This document shows positions 24,558 to 37,439 of a DNA stretch of 64,000 bases, one piece after another. Source of the stretch: Favolaschia claudopus (Eukaryota > Basidiomycota > Agaricomycetes > Agaricales > Mycenaceae); NCBI GenBank assembly GCA_037176885.1, contig JAWWNJ010000034.1, positions 1,426,001 to 1,490,000 of the forward strand, given 5' to 3'. Numbering within the stretch: the stretch's first letter is position 1; each line of letters starts with the position of its first letter. The translations under genes and the position numbers were made by a program. Below the pieces are notes generated by a model. It was not told where the DNA came from. It did no database searches and saw only the letters and a program-made list of their open reading frames with translations.

Positions 24558-25628
24558 ATGGCAGACGCGACGTCGACTCAGACAACTCCTTCTGAAACAG
24601 CAGCAGCAGAAATCAGCTGCTGCAACGAAGTACCATTCAACGACCAGGATGCAGACCTGATCGTGCGCTCCGTTCCCGACAAAATCGACTTCCGGGTCCA
24701 CAAGGCATTTCTCTCAATCACATCGCTCGTATTCAGGGACATGCTCTCTCTTCCCCAGTGTGAACTAGAGGGTTCTTCTGGATTCGCAGCGGCAATGATG
24801 AAAGATGGGCTCCACATTGTTCCGCTCGTCGAGGACCAGAAAACGATTGCCATCCTCCTCAAGATGTGTTACCCCCGATGGATGATCCGGGACTGCGAGC
24901 TGCTTTTCTCGACGATTGAAGAAGTGTTGACGGTCTTGACGGCTGCGAAGAAGTATGCGATGGACGGGGTGGAGCGAGAAGTATGCGCTGTTCTGGTTTC
25001 CCCACGATTTCTCGAACCGGAACCCCTTCGAGTATTCGCTCTCGCAGTACAGCACGGATTCTATGAAGAAGCCAAGATCTGTGGCGGTTTTACTCTCCGA
25101 ACGCCGATTCTTCAGAAGGAATACAAACCAGAACTGGAATACATCACCGCCGGGACGTATCATCGCCTTCAAAACTATCACATTCAGTGCGGAGACGCCG
25201 CGCATGCTATCGCGCAGGTGCAGGACCTTCGCTGGATCACGAGCGAGACTTGGACCTGGTTCGAGTGCTCCAGCTGTCGCGGGAGTACATTAGTTATAAT
25301 ATCAGGCGATCGGCGTAAATGGGCGGCCAAGTGGTGGGCCGAGTTTATGCTGGAGGCAAGCAAAGCGCTGAAGGAGCGGCCGTCGGGCACCACTGTTGGG
25401 ATAGATTCAGACGTCGTCCAGCTGGCTTTGGAAAAGGCAAGTGCATGCCAGAATACCTGCAGAGCCAGAGTGTTCCGAGAAATGCGCCAGTTTTGCGCTA
25501 TCTTCGCAGCTGAAGTCGAAAACGCTACCGAAGCGGTGTGTATCCTTGCCGGCCGTGATAGTGGTTTACCCTAAACTATTTCGCAGATCGAAGTGTCTTT
25601 CATGCCCCCGAGTACGAGTAAAGATTGA
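24558..25628 (+). CDS. BTB/POZ domain protein (paralog 3)
   Basis: The ATG at 24558 was chosen because the BTB homology follows soon after: FNDQDADLIVRSVPDKIDFR, then VHKAFLSITSLVFRDMLSLP. The helical C-terminal part keeps the family layout (LTAAKKYAMDGVEREV, FALAVQHGFYEEA, ITAGTYHRLQNYH, and a Cys pair near the end) but is clearly diverged from paralogs 1 and 2. Exon 1 ends at 25535. A 51-base intron (25536-25586, GTGTGT...CGCAG) leads to a last exon coding IEVSFMPPSTSKD with stop at 25626-25628. The unspliced frame would stop at 25574. The product is about 339 residues. Like its neighbour it probably acts as a dimeric adaptor, but no partner can be named. Confidence 0.78.
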
Positions 25629-27588
25629 GTGTAGATTCAGACTTTGCGGAGGGCCCAGAAGCAGCGGTAGAGATGTATATGTATATTGAAGCAATTTCAA
25701 GCAGTGACGACTTTCGTTGTGCGACTTGTGGTAAATGGCTGCCAGACCAGATCATTCTTTCAGGGGAGTAGTTTATCAAAGAGCTGTGAAAATTTACAAC
25801 GGCCGTGCTCGAGGTGCTGAAGCTGGCGCTGAACTTCAAGCGGCTGAAGCGCTGAAGGGCAGGGCAAGGTACTGGCCAGAAGCAAAATGAGTAGGCACCG
25901 CCACCGACTCAATGTGTCAAAGTGTCATCATTCTGGCCGCGGCGGACATCTCACTCTCCCACTCCCACTGCACTCCCCACCGCCATCCGAGTCGTTATAA
26001 ACCTCAAAAGCTCTCGTTTTTGCTTATTGCTTTCCAGCATAGAATATCAGCTTCCACGATAACACTACGGGACTCTGGCAGGCCGACCATACAGAAGCAG
26101 CTGGATGCATTTATTTATCCTCACTGGCACCTGGGTCCTTCCTAGGTCCTTCCTGTCGAAATCACTCTCAGATTCTGCTGCACTGTTCTCCCAATTACAA
26201 AAAGTTCTCTATCGAGATCTATACCGACGCATGCGCCGATGCTTTTGGCTCAGATTACAGATATAATTGGAGATGAAGGTTGGATGAAGGAAACAAAGTA
26301 TACAAATAACTCTTTCGCTTTCTCGTCTGTGGTCTAACATCACAGTCTACCATTGAGGCGGCAGGGCTTTTTCGTTCCTCCGCAGAGCTCTGAACATCCG
26401 AATGCTTGTACTTCGAAGCTCGACCTGACATTCATGGGTGTATGGGAGTACTCAATCTGTCTTCTCTGTGGCTCTCGTGGAAACGCGGGCCGCTCCTTGA
26501 ATCCCTCGAGATCTGCCATTGCCACCGAAGAAAACTGCTCAAAGGAGCAACAATCAACCTACTAATCAGATCAATTCAAGTACAAGACGAATTCGAACTC
26601 GAATGCCGTTGAACGTCTCCTTGCGTTGTGGACTTGTTTGTGGGTTGTTCATCCTTCGAGTCAGGAGAGGATCGATAGCAATACTGGATTCGACATGCAT
26701 AGACATGCATGCGCACAAACCATCCTCCCAGTAGTTCTGTTGATCTGTCTAACACTTCCCTTCGCAGTGAAAGCCCTAGCTGCCCTGTGCTGCTCTTGTA
26801 CATGAGCATACGCTCCAACAATACGTCCTTGTACCGGCGACAGTACAACCCAGCTCGATTCACAATATACTTGAATTCGAATTAGAACGCATTCGAATTT
26901 CTTTAGCTTCCTTGTTTGTTCCTTGCACAGCTCCGATTAATCTTTCAGTTCCGTTCCGAACTCGCGTGATAGTTGAGGACGTCGGAACCTGAATTCACGT
27001 GTCTTTCCGTCTGGCCCCCGAATTTCAAATTTTTTGAAAAGCGAAGATCAGCCACATGGCCGCCAGGTCACTCGTCCCGCCAATCCGCCATCGATGTGCG
27101 TGGAAAATTAGGATCGTCGTCCGAATCAGGAAGTCCATCTGTTTGGACAAAGCAAACAACCGCATCGCATCCCAAAATGGCAATAAAGGAAGATTGGGAC
27201 GAAAAAAAAGGGAGACACAGAGGATGAAAATAAATTGAATTTGATGATGCTTTGCAAACAACAGAAGGCTACAGAGGGATGTCGTTTAAGCTAACAAAAA
27301 ACATTTCACGTATACGGAACTATAAACTATGTACTAGTACTTGTCGTAGGATACCCGGGAAGCTTGGTTGGTTGGTTGCGGTTGTTGAATTGTGGCATGA
27401 CGGTAAGTAAAAAATATGTAACAGCGAATTCGCACCAGAATCCAAGGAAAAAACACACACGAAGAATGGGGCGGGATCGATGCCAAACATTGGAGACAAA
27501 AAATGACGAATAAACAGAAACTGAGGGGAAGAGGAAGGAACACCACCAATCCGGATGAGAGTTACAACACAGAGGGACGCAAACCCGC
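25629..27588. other. Gene-free stretch of about 2 kb
   Basis: No open frame with family-like composition was found on either strand. Short tandem copies of GGTCCTTCCT occur near 26130-26150, and several ATTCGAA-type short palindromes occur near 26590-26900. The right end (about 27300-27588) is probably the 3' UTR of the Reg1-like gene. Confidence 0.4.
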
Positions 27589-30500
27589 TCATGCGCCGCT
27601 CCAAAGCCCAAAGTACGCGCCAGCAGAAGACACCATGCCCACCGCCTTGCCCACCATCGTCGGGCCCTCGTTGGGACCATGCAGCGCATCGGGGGAGGGA
27701 GGCTGAATGAGCGTACGCTGCAGTGCAGTATTCGCACTACCGCCGCTGCTAGCATTCGCGCTGGGAGCCGCTGCGTTCGCCCCACTCGTCTGGAATGTGG
27801 CGCGCGCAGGGGACACCGGCGGCGGCTTCCCAGTCGTAGCTGTCGCCGCCCCGGGCTTTCCGTTGGGTATTGACTTGGCCGTCGACTGCGCGGGTTTTGT
27901 CGAGTTGTTCTCCTTCGACCCCGCGCCGGCGGGGGCGTCAGGTATTCGCGGGGGAGCACGAATACGCGCGATGGGGGAGTTGGCGGGGGGTGGGAGCAGC
28001 GCAGGGTGTTAGGTCCTCGTCTGCGACCAGCGGCAGTTTCGATTGCTCGATGTCTATGGCGGCTTGCTTTACGAGCCGCGAGCGAGAAAGGGAGATGGGG
28101 ATTGATTTGGTAGGGGAGGCAGGTTTCTTCGAGGAGTTATTGACAGCGACAGCAGACACCGGCGGGGGTGGCGGGGAAGTGGCGGAGGGTTGCGGTTCGG
28201 GGGGTATCACGGACGCAGTCGAACTCGAGCTCGACCTGGAGACGGAGTTCGCAGGGGACGACACGAATAACGGCTCTTTCGAGATGCGCACAACAGGCGA
28301 GTTGGCAGGCGTATACGGATTACGAACCTGTAAACCCCTGCCCCGGTCCTCTTCTACATCCGCAACCCCGTTGACCTCCACGCGCGGTCTCGTAGCCGTA
28401 GCCCCACTCGACGTCGTCGACTCTCCCTCCTCAGACGAACCGTCAGAACGATTCGTCTTCGTCGATCCCTCACCGACCACAGTCGGCGCCGCCCTGGCGC
28501 CCTTCTCCGGACTCACACCCCCACCACCATCCGGACTGCTCCCACTTCCACTCCTCCTAACCATCCCCGCACCCACGCCACCTCCATACCCCACATACCC
28601 GCTTCCATTGCCATAGTCAGCGCTTACCCGCACCCCACCGTATTCAGGACTCAAGCTCCCCATGGGACTCGTATGACTCGACCGACTGCGCTCGCGGTCA
28701 CTCAAACTGCTGCTGGAGCTTGTGCGGGTGACACTCCGGCCGCGGCCCTCTCGTTGGCTCGCAGAAGAGGAGGACGACTGAGAGGAATCACGGCCGCGAG
28801 GAGGGGGAGAGAGAAGACCACTCGGTGAGCGGGGAGAAGTAGCGGTGGGGGACACTGAACCAGCGACAGCAGATGCAGCAGCAGAAGAATTGGGGGAAGA
28901 CGAGGACGTGACAGCAGGCAAGATAGCGGGGGAGGGCGTACGACTGCGAGAACGGGATTTAGAACGTGACTTTGACCGCGATCGTGACCGCGAGCCGCCA
29001 CCATGAGGGGACAATGAGGAATTCGGCTCATTTGGGAGCTGTTCGATCTCGACAATCTCCGCCCCGGCACTTACACTCGGTCTCCGCCCTCTCGGCTCTT
29101 CCCTTCCACGTCCAACGCTTTCCCGGGGAGCAAATTCGACACCGAGATCAGGGCCACCGAGATAGTCGTACACGCCGACCCCTTCAGTCGAAAAATACGC
29201 AGATCTATGCGTGAACATCACGTCCCCATCCACATCCGCGTCTACCTCCTCGTCGAAGCTGCTGTCGTCCGTATCGAAGGCAGACGAAAGGATGTTGAGA
29301 TCCTGATTCTGACTTTGTGCGACGAGGTTGACGGTTGCGCCGGTCCGCGGGAGGTAGACGTCCTCGTGAAGGGGCAGCCCTCCTTCGTCCCTCGTGTCCA
29401 CCCACTCGCCGCCAGCCCACCCATTGCCCACACCCGTGGTTTTCAGCCGCGTGGGGGGAATGGGGGCAATGGTCTTGCTGGCGGAGGGCTTTGCTTTGGA
29501 GAAGCTATTAGCGTTCACAAAGGGGGGACGACCGTGGCCTGTAGAGCCACGAGGGGAACGCGAGCCGTGGGAAGAGTTGCTGCGCGAGCGCGGCAGGCAG
29601 ACTTCGAGGATGTCTTCGTCGTCGGAGTCGCTGGAGATGGCGCTCTCGCCTGGCCATACAGCCACATGGGAGTCGTCGTCATCATCGTCCTCGCTCTCGT
29701 CGTCGTCCCCAGCCCAGCGCAGACCATTGGTCCGACCATTCCAGGCGACACGAGTCCCGAGTACCCCATTAGGATCAGAGTCCGACGAGGAAGAGCTGCT
29801 CGAGTTATGTGAAAGCGGGGTGCGACGCGGAGAGTCCACGGCAATACATTGCTCCACGAAGGTATTGAAGGTGATATGACGCCTGGGAACGGCACTCTGT
29901 CGAGATGCTTCAGACGCCATGGAAGGAGGGGGGACACGAGGGGGAGAGGGCTTTCTTAGAGCAGCATGAGGTAGTTGGTGGACATGGGAAGCGCTCTTTG
30001 TTTGTAATAACGGAGGACGAGTTGTAGCTTGGAGAGCGGTGGCAAGAGGATCCTCGCCTTCGTCCTCGCTATCGACGGGGGTGAAAACAGGGGATATGGG
30101 AAGATCACTTTGAAGCATTTCTGATATACTGCGGTGCTTCAAGATGGGTTTATGCTTCGCTGCGAGGTCCAAACGGTCTTCAGCGCTGGATAACTTGCCG
30201 ACCTCTGTGGGGTCTGGCTTGGGTTTCGGCGGCGGTGACCAATCAACTGCGGTGTGCAGCGGGCCATACAGCCAAGTCACATCCGAGTCTTTCAGCCTAT
30301 ATCAACCCGCTCAGTATCGAACTGCAACTCGAGAAGACATTGAAAAAGGCACCAATTGAGGGTCTCAGGGCTGATGGTCTTTAACTTGTTGCGCTGCTTC
30401 CACCAAGTGCGCCAACTCGCGTTCTCCAAACGCATACCGTTTGCTATTTCGTTCTTCTGGCGCGTCATGTTGCGCCAAGAACGCCAGACATCCTCCTCCG

Positions 30501-30615
30501 CCCATTCATGAGAGAGATAGTCGACCTGACCGCGGGAGACGTTGACGACGGCGTTGTCGTCAGAGATAGCGTTGGCCGACACGGATACCAGTAGGACAGG
30601 CAAGTAATGGGCCAT
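27589..30615 (-). CDS. Reg1-like PP1 regulatory protein with areA N-terminal GATA-like domain (PF08550)
   Basis: The start at 30615 gives MAHYLPVLLVSVSANAIS, then a domain with W..W spacing: WRTWWKQRNKLKTISPETL, continuing as NWLKDSDVTWLYGP after a 56-base intron (30297-30352). This is the PF08550 (DUF1752) pattern found in AreA and in Reg1-type proteins. Downstream KPILKHRSISEML, RHITFNTFVEQCIAVD and VYDYLGG match conserved Reg1 blocks; Reg1 targets PP1 (Glc7) to Snf1/Mig1 in glucose repression. The ITF within RHITF resembles the RVxF PP1-docking pattern. The rest is Ser/Arg/Pro-rich and largely disordered. The main frame runs into a stop at 27938. A second frame continues to 27589 with sensible Pro/Ala-rich sequence ending AYFGLWSGA. 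The switch needs either an unseen intron or a one-base difference at a six-G run (27985-27990). Confidence 0.75.
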
Positions 30616-33181
30616 AAATCGACCCTAGTTTGAGTGTTCGCCGACGAGGGCGGTGGAGAAGAAAAGCAGAAAACGGACAAACGGATCCCACCGGGTCATA
30701 CACTCAGGCCCGGACTTCCGGGTCAGCCGACTCTTGTGGATAATCAACACACAATCACACTCTTTCTTTTTTGCTCCATTTATTCGAGATATCTTACAAC
30801 TCCATTCAACTTCATTCAAGCCCTTGCCAGCCTCACCGAGTCCCATAAGCCCACACAATAAACTCGTCTTATTATTCGGATCTTACCCTTTTCCCCGCTA
30901 AAATCCACAAAAACACTAAAAAAGTCACAAACACCGGCATTTTTGATCATCCGTTCGCAACGCGCTCTGAAACATCTCATCTGTTCTGCCCTGTAAACCA
31001 ATTCGGCTCCTGGATGATCTATCTCTCCCTCCACCACAATCTCTCGATATCCACCAGATGACGTCGAGGGGCGCATGGCTTCCAGAGGTCTCGACCAGCT
31101 CGCTTGCGTGGCCAGCTTCGTTGTCTTGGTCTACAATGCATTGCGTATGCGTATACAGGCGCCGGCCCCTCCTCGGTGTACCTGGCCTACCCCACACTCA
31201 TCTCACAGTCTGGCGTCTTCTGGCATCTGCCTCGTGGTATTTTTAAGTCCTGTCGTGAAACCCCCATCTGCGGGGAATCACCGAGCCCTCTCACTCGATC
31301 CAGTGTTTCTAGTTAATTTAACTCTCAACTAATCTGCCATGATACTCATTGTCAACAATCTGAAGTACGAACAGCCCGCTCGTTTCACTGTCTCAATCTT
31401 AAATACGATTCAAGCGGAACACGGAGCTCCTCTGGCAGTCAAGCGAGCACAACGCTCCTCAGAGTCTCACCCTCGCCAAAACGCTCCAAACACCTCACTC
31501 GGCGATTCTTTCAAGTGGCGCCGGCAGTAAGCACGCAGAGTCAGCAACACTCCGCTGCGGGCGGACCTACAACTTGAAAGTCTCCTCTTGCTGATCACAC
31601 AAAAGAAATGCACAGTCCGTCTCCATGCCCATGCACAATCCACACCCACGACCCGGACCTCACGGCATATGCGCATGCGCCCACAACCCCCACTGAAACA
31701 GTGTCACCCAAAACAAGCTCCGGTTTCTCGTCGATATGTTTCCAAATCTATTCCGATTCAAAGGACTATAACGCAGCTCGTCCCCCATTTTTTCATCGAT
31801 TGCCAGTGCTTTCTCCTCACCCTCATTCGATCCCAACCCAGGGCCATTACTCTAGTCGACGAACGACACGTAACCCGCAGCCGCTTCTAAGCCGTATCTT
31901 CTTCTGGTCTACTAGTTCTTCCCGCACGTCCATCCGCCGTGCATCCTACATCGCGGCATCGCATCGCATCGAGACAGACGGCATTCATTCTGGCATTCTG
32001 GCATACATAACACCGCCCTCCATCGCCGCGCAACCCCGCACCGTGTCCGACTCCGAGGCCCGTCCACAACGCATTCATTCATTCCATTCCAATTCAATGC
32101 AGTCAAATATATAACAGAAAGTGCCGCGGGACCTAATCTCGTCTCGTCATGTCTCATTTTGACAATCATGTCTCACTCATGTCTTGACCGCCAGTGAACG
32201 GAAACGATGATTGTCACCGCAAAGTCTTGTGCACTGGTGAGTTGATAAGATAAGCTCAAGCCTCAGCTTGGCAAGATCCCGTTTCATTTTAGATAGACTC
32301 CTTCCCTCCTTCCTTCGCTTCGGCTTGGTATTCCCTCGAGGGGTGATAGGCTCGTACTCTATTCAAGACTTCAGGAACCTTGACATTGGCAGACATTGGC
32401 ACGCGGACGCCGAAAATAGTTCTGGACAGCAGGATTCGATTCTGGCAAGCAGGTGACCCGGGCAAGACCCTCTGCCCGAATTATTCAAGTCATTTTTGGC
32501 AGGACATGTTCAGCGTCTTATCGCCATGTTGTTACCTGAAATAGTTCTTTCCTTTCACCATGTCCCGACTGATCAGCAACCCAATTTCATTCTTCACTCC
32601 GAGATTTTCTTTCGACGGAACAACATATCTCAACATTGTCCCAACATGTCAGTCACATTTATAGCGCTTTCGACTATACGAACGTGCGCCCACTCTTTCT
32701 TCCGCCTGCCTCGACGAAGCCGGACAGCAGACAGCAGACGTGAGTCGTAAGTATGTTGGGTCTCGAGACCTTGAGGCATAGGCAGCATAGACAATACATG
32801 AACTGATACCGACGACCCTCGAACGAAAGACTGGCGCTCAAGAAAAAAGCATGGGATCCGCCAATAAGTCGGGGGAGGGTGTGATGAACGAGTTTTGAAC
32901 CTACAGGCTCAGAGCGGAACAGCTTCGGATATGTTACTTTGGCTGCGCGGGCCCGTCCAGAGAAGCTGTAAACAACAATACCAGAGGTCAACTTCAACCA
33001 AAAGCCGCATCTTGCAGAACGTTGTCTCGTCAGCGGAACGGATCCATCCACTTCAATATAGGGTCATGCGGTTAATTGGAGGAAGTCGAACTCAAGAGGC
33101 AAGCATCGCAAATCATGATAAAATTGAATGACATTCATACATTTGAAGTTTAGCGTTCAACATTCCAGTTCGTTGTAACGC
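30616..33181. other. Long gene-free stretch, probable extended promoter of the Reg1-like gene
   Basis: About 2.6 kb lies between the Reg1-like start and the end of the next MFS gene. The plus strand is pyrimidine-rich over much of 31000-32100, with short repeats such as CATCGCATCGCATCG near 31960 and CATTCTGGCATTCTGGCAT near 31990. A 168-codon open frame at 31608-32114 has low-complexity Ser/Pro/His composition and no motif, so it is not accepted. A TATATAA string lies near 32107. Confidence 0.4.
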
Positions 33182-36079
33182 TCACAGAATATATCTGTAC
33201 CCGCTCCATTCGTCTCCCTTCTCTCGTTTCGCGTCTTCTACCGTCTCGAAGCGTCCGTTCTTCTCGTTCAGTTCCGTATCGTCCACTTTTCCGATGATTT
33301 CGTCTCGTTCTCCTCGGTCACGACGGGCATTTTCCGCCCGGAGCAGGAAATGGTAGGTCAGTGAAGAGATCAGGCCAAACCCGATGTACATCAGTACAAG
33401 ACCTAAATTGGAGGGCCATAACATGAATTATGTGACGCGAATGAAAATTTTGGAACCGTACCGTGACCGAGAGGGTACCATGGTTGGTCTGGGGAAACGT
33501 CGGATAAAACTCAGCAGGTGGCCTCAAGTTGGAACAGCCGTCATACCTTTCGCTCGATACTGGCAGAATCGTCGTCAGCGAAGCGGCAGAATGTAGGAGG
33601 TGAGACACTTACGACGTTCGAGCTAACAGCACCGTTGATGTTACCACTGTTCAGCGTAAGACGTCATGCGATGTTTCTGGGGCGGCCAAAAAAAGCACGA
33701 CGCACAAACTGATCACCATGGCCAGTGAAACACTACGCTTATAGGATCCTTCCACATTGTTGGATACCCAGGCGCTTCACAACTAAGGTCAGCATATATC
33801 AAACGGGAATGAAAAATCAGCGCGCACATCGTGTTAGCTGGAGATTTAAACAGACGGAAACATAAGCTCAACATATTGCCTGAACAACGTTACCACGCAC
33901 GTATAACGGGATATATACCGCTGAAATCAGAGTTAGCACACTCAGCTTTGGACGTGACGTAGAGGTAGGTGCGAACCAGGTTGCCATGTACACGGCGAAA
34001 TAGGATAGAGCCGCACTTCTTGAGGAGATGAGGATAATGTAGCCCGCGCCACCTGAGGGTTTATCAGTCTGGAGTCAAGCGTCAGTATATAACTCGCACC
34101 TATACACAGGAAACCACTAAGAGTTGAAAGATGAGTGAGAAAAACATTTTGCACGTGACTGTTCAACTTACATGTTGAAAAATCCACGGTGCCCAAATCG
34201 ATCCGCCAAGAAGCCAACGAGACACCTATGAATTCGGTTGAGAAATGAACGTTGGCCATAATGGCTGGTCTCACGTTATGCAACATGCGAAAAAATATAC
34301 CGGAACCGTGAGCAGATTCGCTGGGGTAGCTTTGAACCCTGGTGAAAGTTGAATAACTGCATTCAAAGGCCAAATTGTGAGATATACCAAGCTGCGAAAA
34401 GGTTCAACATAGAGCTTGTACCCAAATTACGGCCGGAGACATACCTGATTGATGATGGATGGCAGGAACAAGGAGAAAGCGTATAGCGGCTAGAAAAAAA
34501 TGAGTGACGATTCGGTCTATACTATGTAAAACTAGCTACCATATCAGCTCCAACATAGATGACCATGCCTGGCAAACATGAAAACTGGTCAATATGATAC
34601 TTCCCCGAAAAAACTTTTCGACTGACCGACCCACGTCTTCCAGTCGAGCAGACTTTTCCAGATGTATTTCCATTTCAAATCTTCACCTGCCGCCGAGAAT
34701 TGATCGTCAGACTGAAGTCGTCTGACGACAGCGGTTCTCTCCGCCTCCGTGAGGAATTTAGCAGTATCTGGGAAATCTTGAATGATCCAGAACGATGCGG
34801 CGCCAGCAAGTACAGTGGCTAATCCTTCAATGATGCTGAGATAGCGGTGAGCATGCAAAACATGGGCTGCAAATGAGCTCACAAAATCCAAGCCCACGCC
34901 GGCTTGCCTCCAACACCTTCCATTTTGGAGATCGCGGCCTTTTTGGCGGTTAATCTATTGGAACGCGGCTTTGAGATTGCTTACAGCAAGTAAACCGCCA
35001 AATGCGCCAGAGACAGTGGCCGCGGAAAAGAAAATGGCGGCTCTGATCTTCAATCCAGATTTTAGCATGCCAAACGGTAGAAGCTACGGAAAGTTGTACC
35101 CCAAATTCAGAGCGCTTGTACCAACTACGAGATTTCAACAAAAGAGGTCGAGAAGCCGTTCAAAAACGTACCATGACAAGTAGTAGTTGACACCTACGAC
35201 CATGGCCGCTTGTCAACAACCGTGATAATCTAGTATATATTCATACGCATACCTGGGAACAGCCCTGCCTCAAAAGTTCCGAGCATCCAACGCATTCCTG
35301 AATTTTGATGGTCAGAGACAGCCGTGTTTGATACGAAAGGGCACATACCAACCAGACCACCATAATTATGAACGAGTCCTTGCACGGTCTAGATAATGAA
35401 AGTTGGCTTCCGTTGCGATGAACATTCTGAGAAGAATCTACCATCATAACTCCCCAGAGCAACATTAGGAGCGATAACCATATAGAGGGACGCAAACGTT
35501 TCAAGAAGACGTTGGACGGAACCTATGAATGATAAGACGCGAGATACACTTGGATAGACGGTGAATTGACCTCAAATATGGCGTAACTAAAGCGGTAGAA
35601 GTGCATAAGTGGGAATTAAAAGCAGCCCCAGCCTACAAACGACTCACCTGAAGAAGAAAACCGTCAAAGATATCAAATATTGGTCATCTGTCATATTCAG
35701 GTCTGGCACTAAGTGGTACAGCTGGCGCCCTCTCAGCACCGGGGTCGTTTGAAAAGCAGGTAACTATACCTTCGCACTATTTACGACGGTCAGATTGTTT
35801 GTCAGACACGGAATGAACCATATGCTCACTTTCCGATACTTGTGCGATCCAAAAAGCTCAGCAAGTACAACAGACTATTGAATGAGTGTCAGAAAGCCAA
35901 GAATAAGGTGACCGAGTGGATAGGACATGCCTCAGCCACGGGATAAGCGCGAGATCGAGCTTCCGAACTAACTTTCGCTCGTCTATCTCACTGGTGTCCA
36001 CCTCTGCATTATAGACCGCAGGTTGAACAGGCGTTGCAGTGTCGGATGCGGGGGGCGACTCAGAATCCTTCTTGTCCAT
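33182..36079 (-). CDS. MFS transporter, allantoate permease-like (paralog A)
   Basis: The gene starts at 36079 with a hydrophilic tail leading to DERKLVRKLDLALIPWL, the family's entry to helix 1. Spliced exons give the VPSNVFLKRLRPS segment (around 35500), LLMLLWGVMM, IEGLATVLAGAASFWI and QDFPDTAKFLTEAERTAVVR. The last exon (about 33410-33182) gives GLVLMYIGFGL followed by a hydrophilic tail ending GDEWSGYRYIL. This tail is nearly the same as in the plus-strand gene at 37440-40347, so the two are paralogs in head-to-head arrangement. The intron after FFF near 35647 uses a normal GTGAGT donor. Many introns of 45-65 bases occur. The family transports organic anions by symport; the substrate is unknown. 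Internal exons between 33560 and 34560 were not fully resolved. Confidence 0.78.
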
Positions 36080-37439
36080 GGTGGTTTGGAAGACAGTGGA
36101 AAGCGAATGTCTGCATCAATTGCTATCATTTTAGCGTAAGGGATGCATTACGCACCGTTCTATGGTTGGCTGCTACCCCATACGAAATCACGGTCAGAAG
36201 GACTGTGCGTCGATGAAAATATTTTAGGCGAGACGTATGGGGTTAGTCGCTCTCCACGCTTCCTCCAACGTCCCGGACCCTCCGAACGAAAACTGACTCT
36301 AGTATACCGTTGCCCGACGTTGACGAGTCTGAGGGGGAAGTTTCAATCGGTCGATTGGTTCGGGCCTGCCACCATCTCCAAGGAAATTTCGACAGTATTT
36401 GACCTCGGCCTCGCCCTGCAGTGGTCCTGGATCGTCGATGTCGACGCCGTCGACTCTTGGCTGAGCTTGAGTAGGCTCAGCTGACCATGCCGCAACATCA
36501 GATACCAGCAAAGCCGGTGTCGAATGTTGGTGGAACGATACATACCACTGTCTCGCGACGGACGTCCGTGGAGACACACTATGCCTGTTTTTGCGCCGCG
36601 CTTCCGATAGCTGGCCTTTCGAGATACCGAATGTTCTGTGCGCCGCGCGCTGCTCCTACTCTGCTAGCTCAACGGCGCCGCTACGATCTCGGAATGGTCA
36701 ACGGACGAAAATTCGGTCAGAAGGTTGCGGGGAGTAATCATGATCCGTGAGTCTGTTCTCAACTTGTGCTCTCCTATTCGTCTGAGTACATCGTCCGCGT
36801 CTAAACCGGGTCTAACCTTGGAGCTTGGAGTCTTGCAATGGCAATGGCGAGCAGGGCGGCATGAGGGCGACAAACACAAAATTTGTACAAAGTCTTTTTG
36901 ATGGATTGCAGCAACGGCCATTCCTCTTCTCCAAGCTGCCAAATCACCCCTTCCTGTTTTCCTCGTCCACTCTTCACCCAAACCGTACCTCTGTCGCCCG
37001 AGCGCTAGCTTCGAATGGTTCCCAGGTTTGTGTCATATGTGTGCTTCCATAGGTTCGAGCAACAGCCACCAGGCACCATGAATCGATATTAATCTCTTCT
37101 CTGCAGTTCTCAGGCCACGCCATGATAAACCTTCCACTCTCCAGATTCGTATTCGTGAGACGGCGCCTGGTTGCCATTTCCCCCATGCGAATTTCGAAAC
37201 CGGAAGTCTACCGCTCTTTACGCAAAGTTGTCCAAACCGCAAATAACCACTGTGTTCGCTTTATTTCAGACGAAGCAAAAGAGCCTCGATGCAGGCCTCA
37301 TTATACCTGTGACAAGTACCGGGAATATCCTGGAATATCGAAGCTCTCTATGACCGCACGCTGTCACGATAGCCGCTCCTTGCCTCACTGCACCCACAGT
37401 GACTCTGCTTGAGCTAACCCTTGTCTTTCGCCTATCAGC
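36080..37439. promoter_or_regulatory. Divergent intergenic region between paralogous MFS genes
   Basis: This stretch of 1.36 kb separates the two outward-pointing start codons and holds both promoters. Short open frames on both strands lack motifs and are not accepted as genes. No clear TATA box was identified close to either ATG. Confidence 0.4.

Noticed and set aside
26130..26155. Two tandem GGTCCTTCCT copies
   Set aside because: Too short and isolated to call a mobile element or functional repeat.
31608..32114. 168-codon Ser/Pro/His-rich open frame
   Set aside because: Low-complexity composition from a pyrimidine-rich stretch, no motif, and no splice structure.
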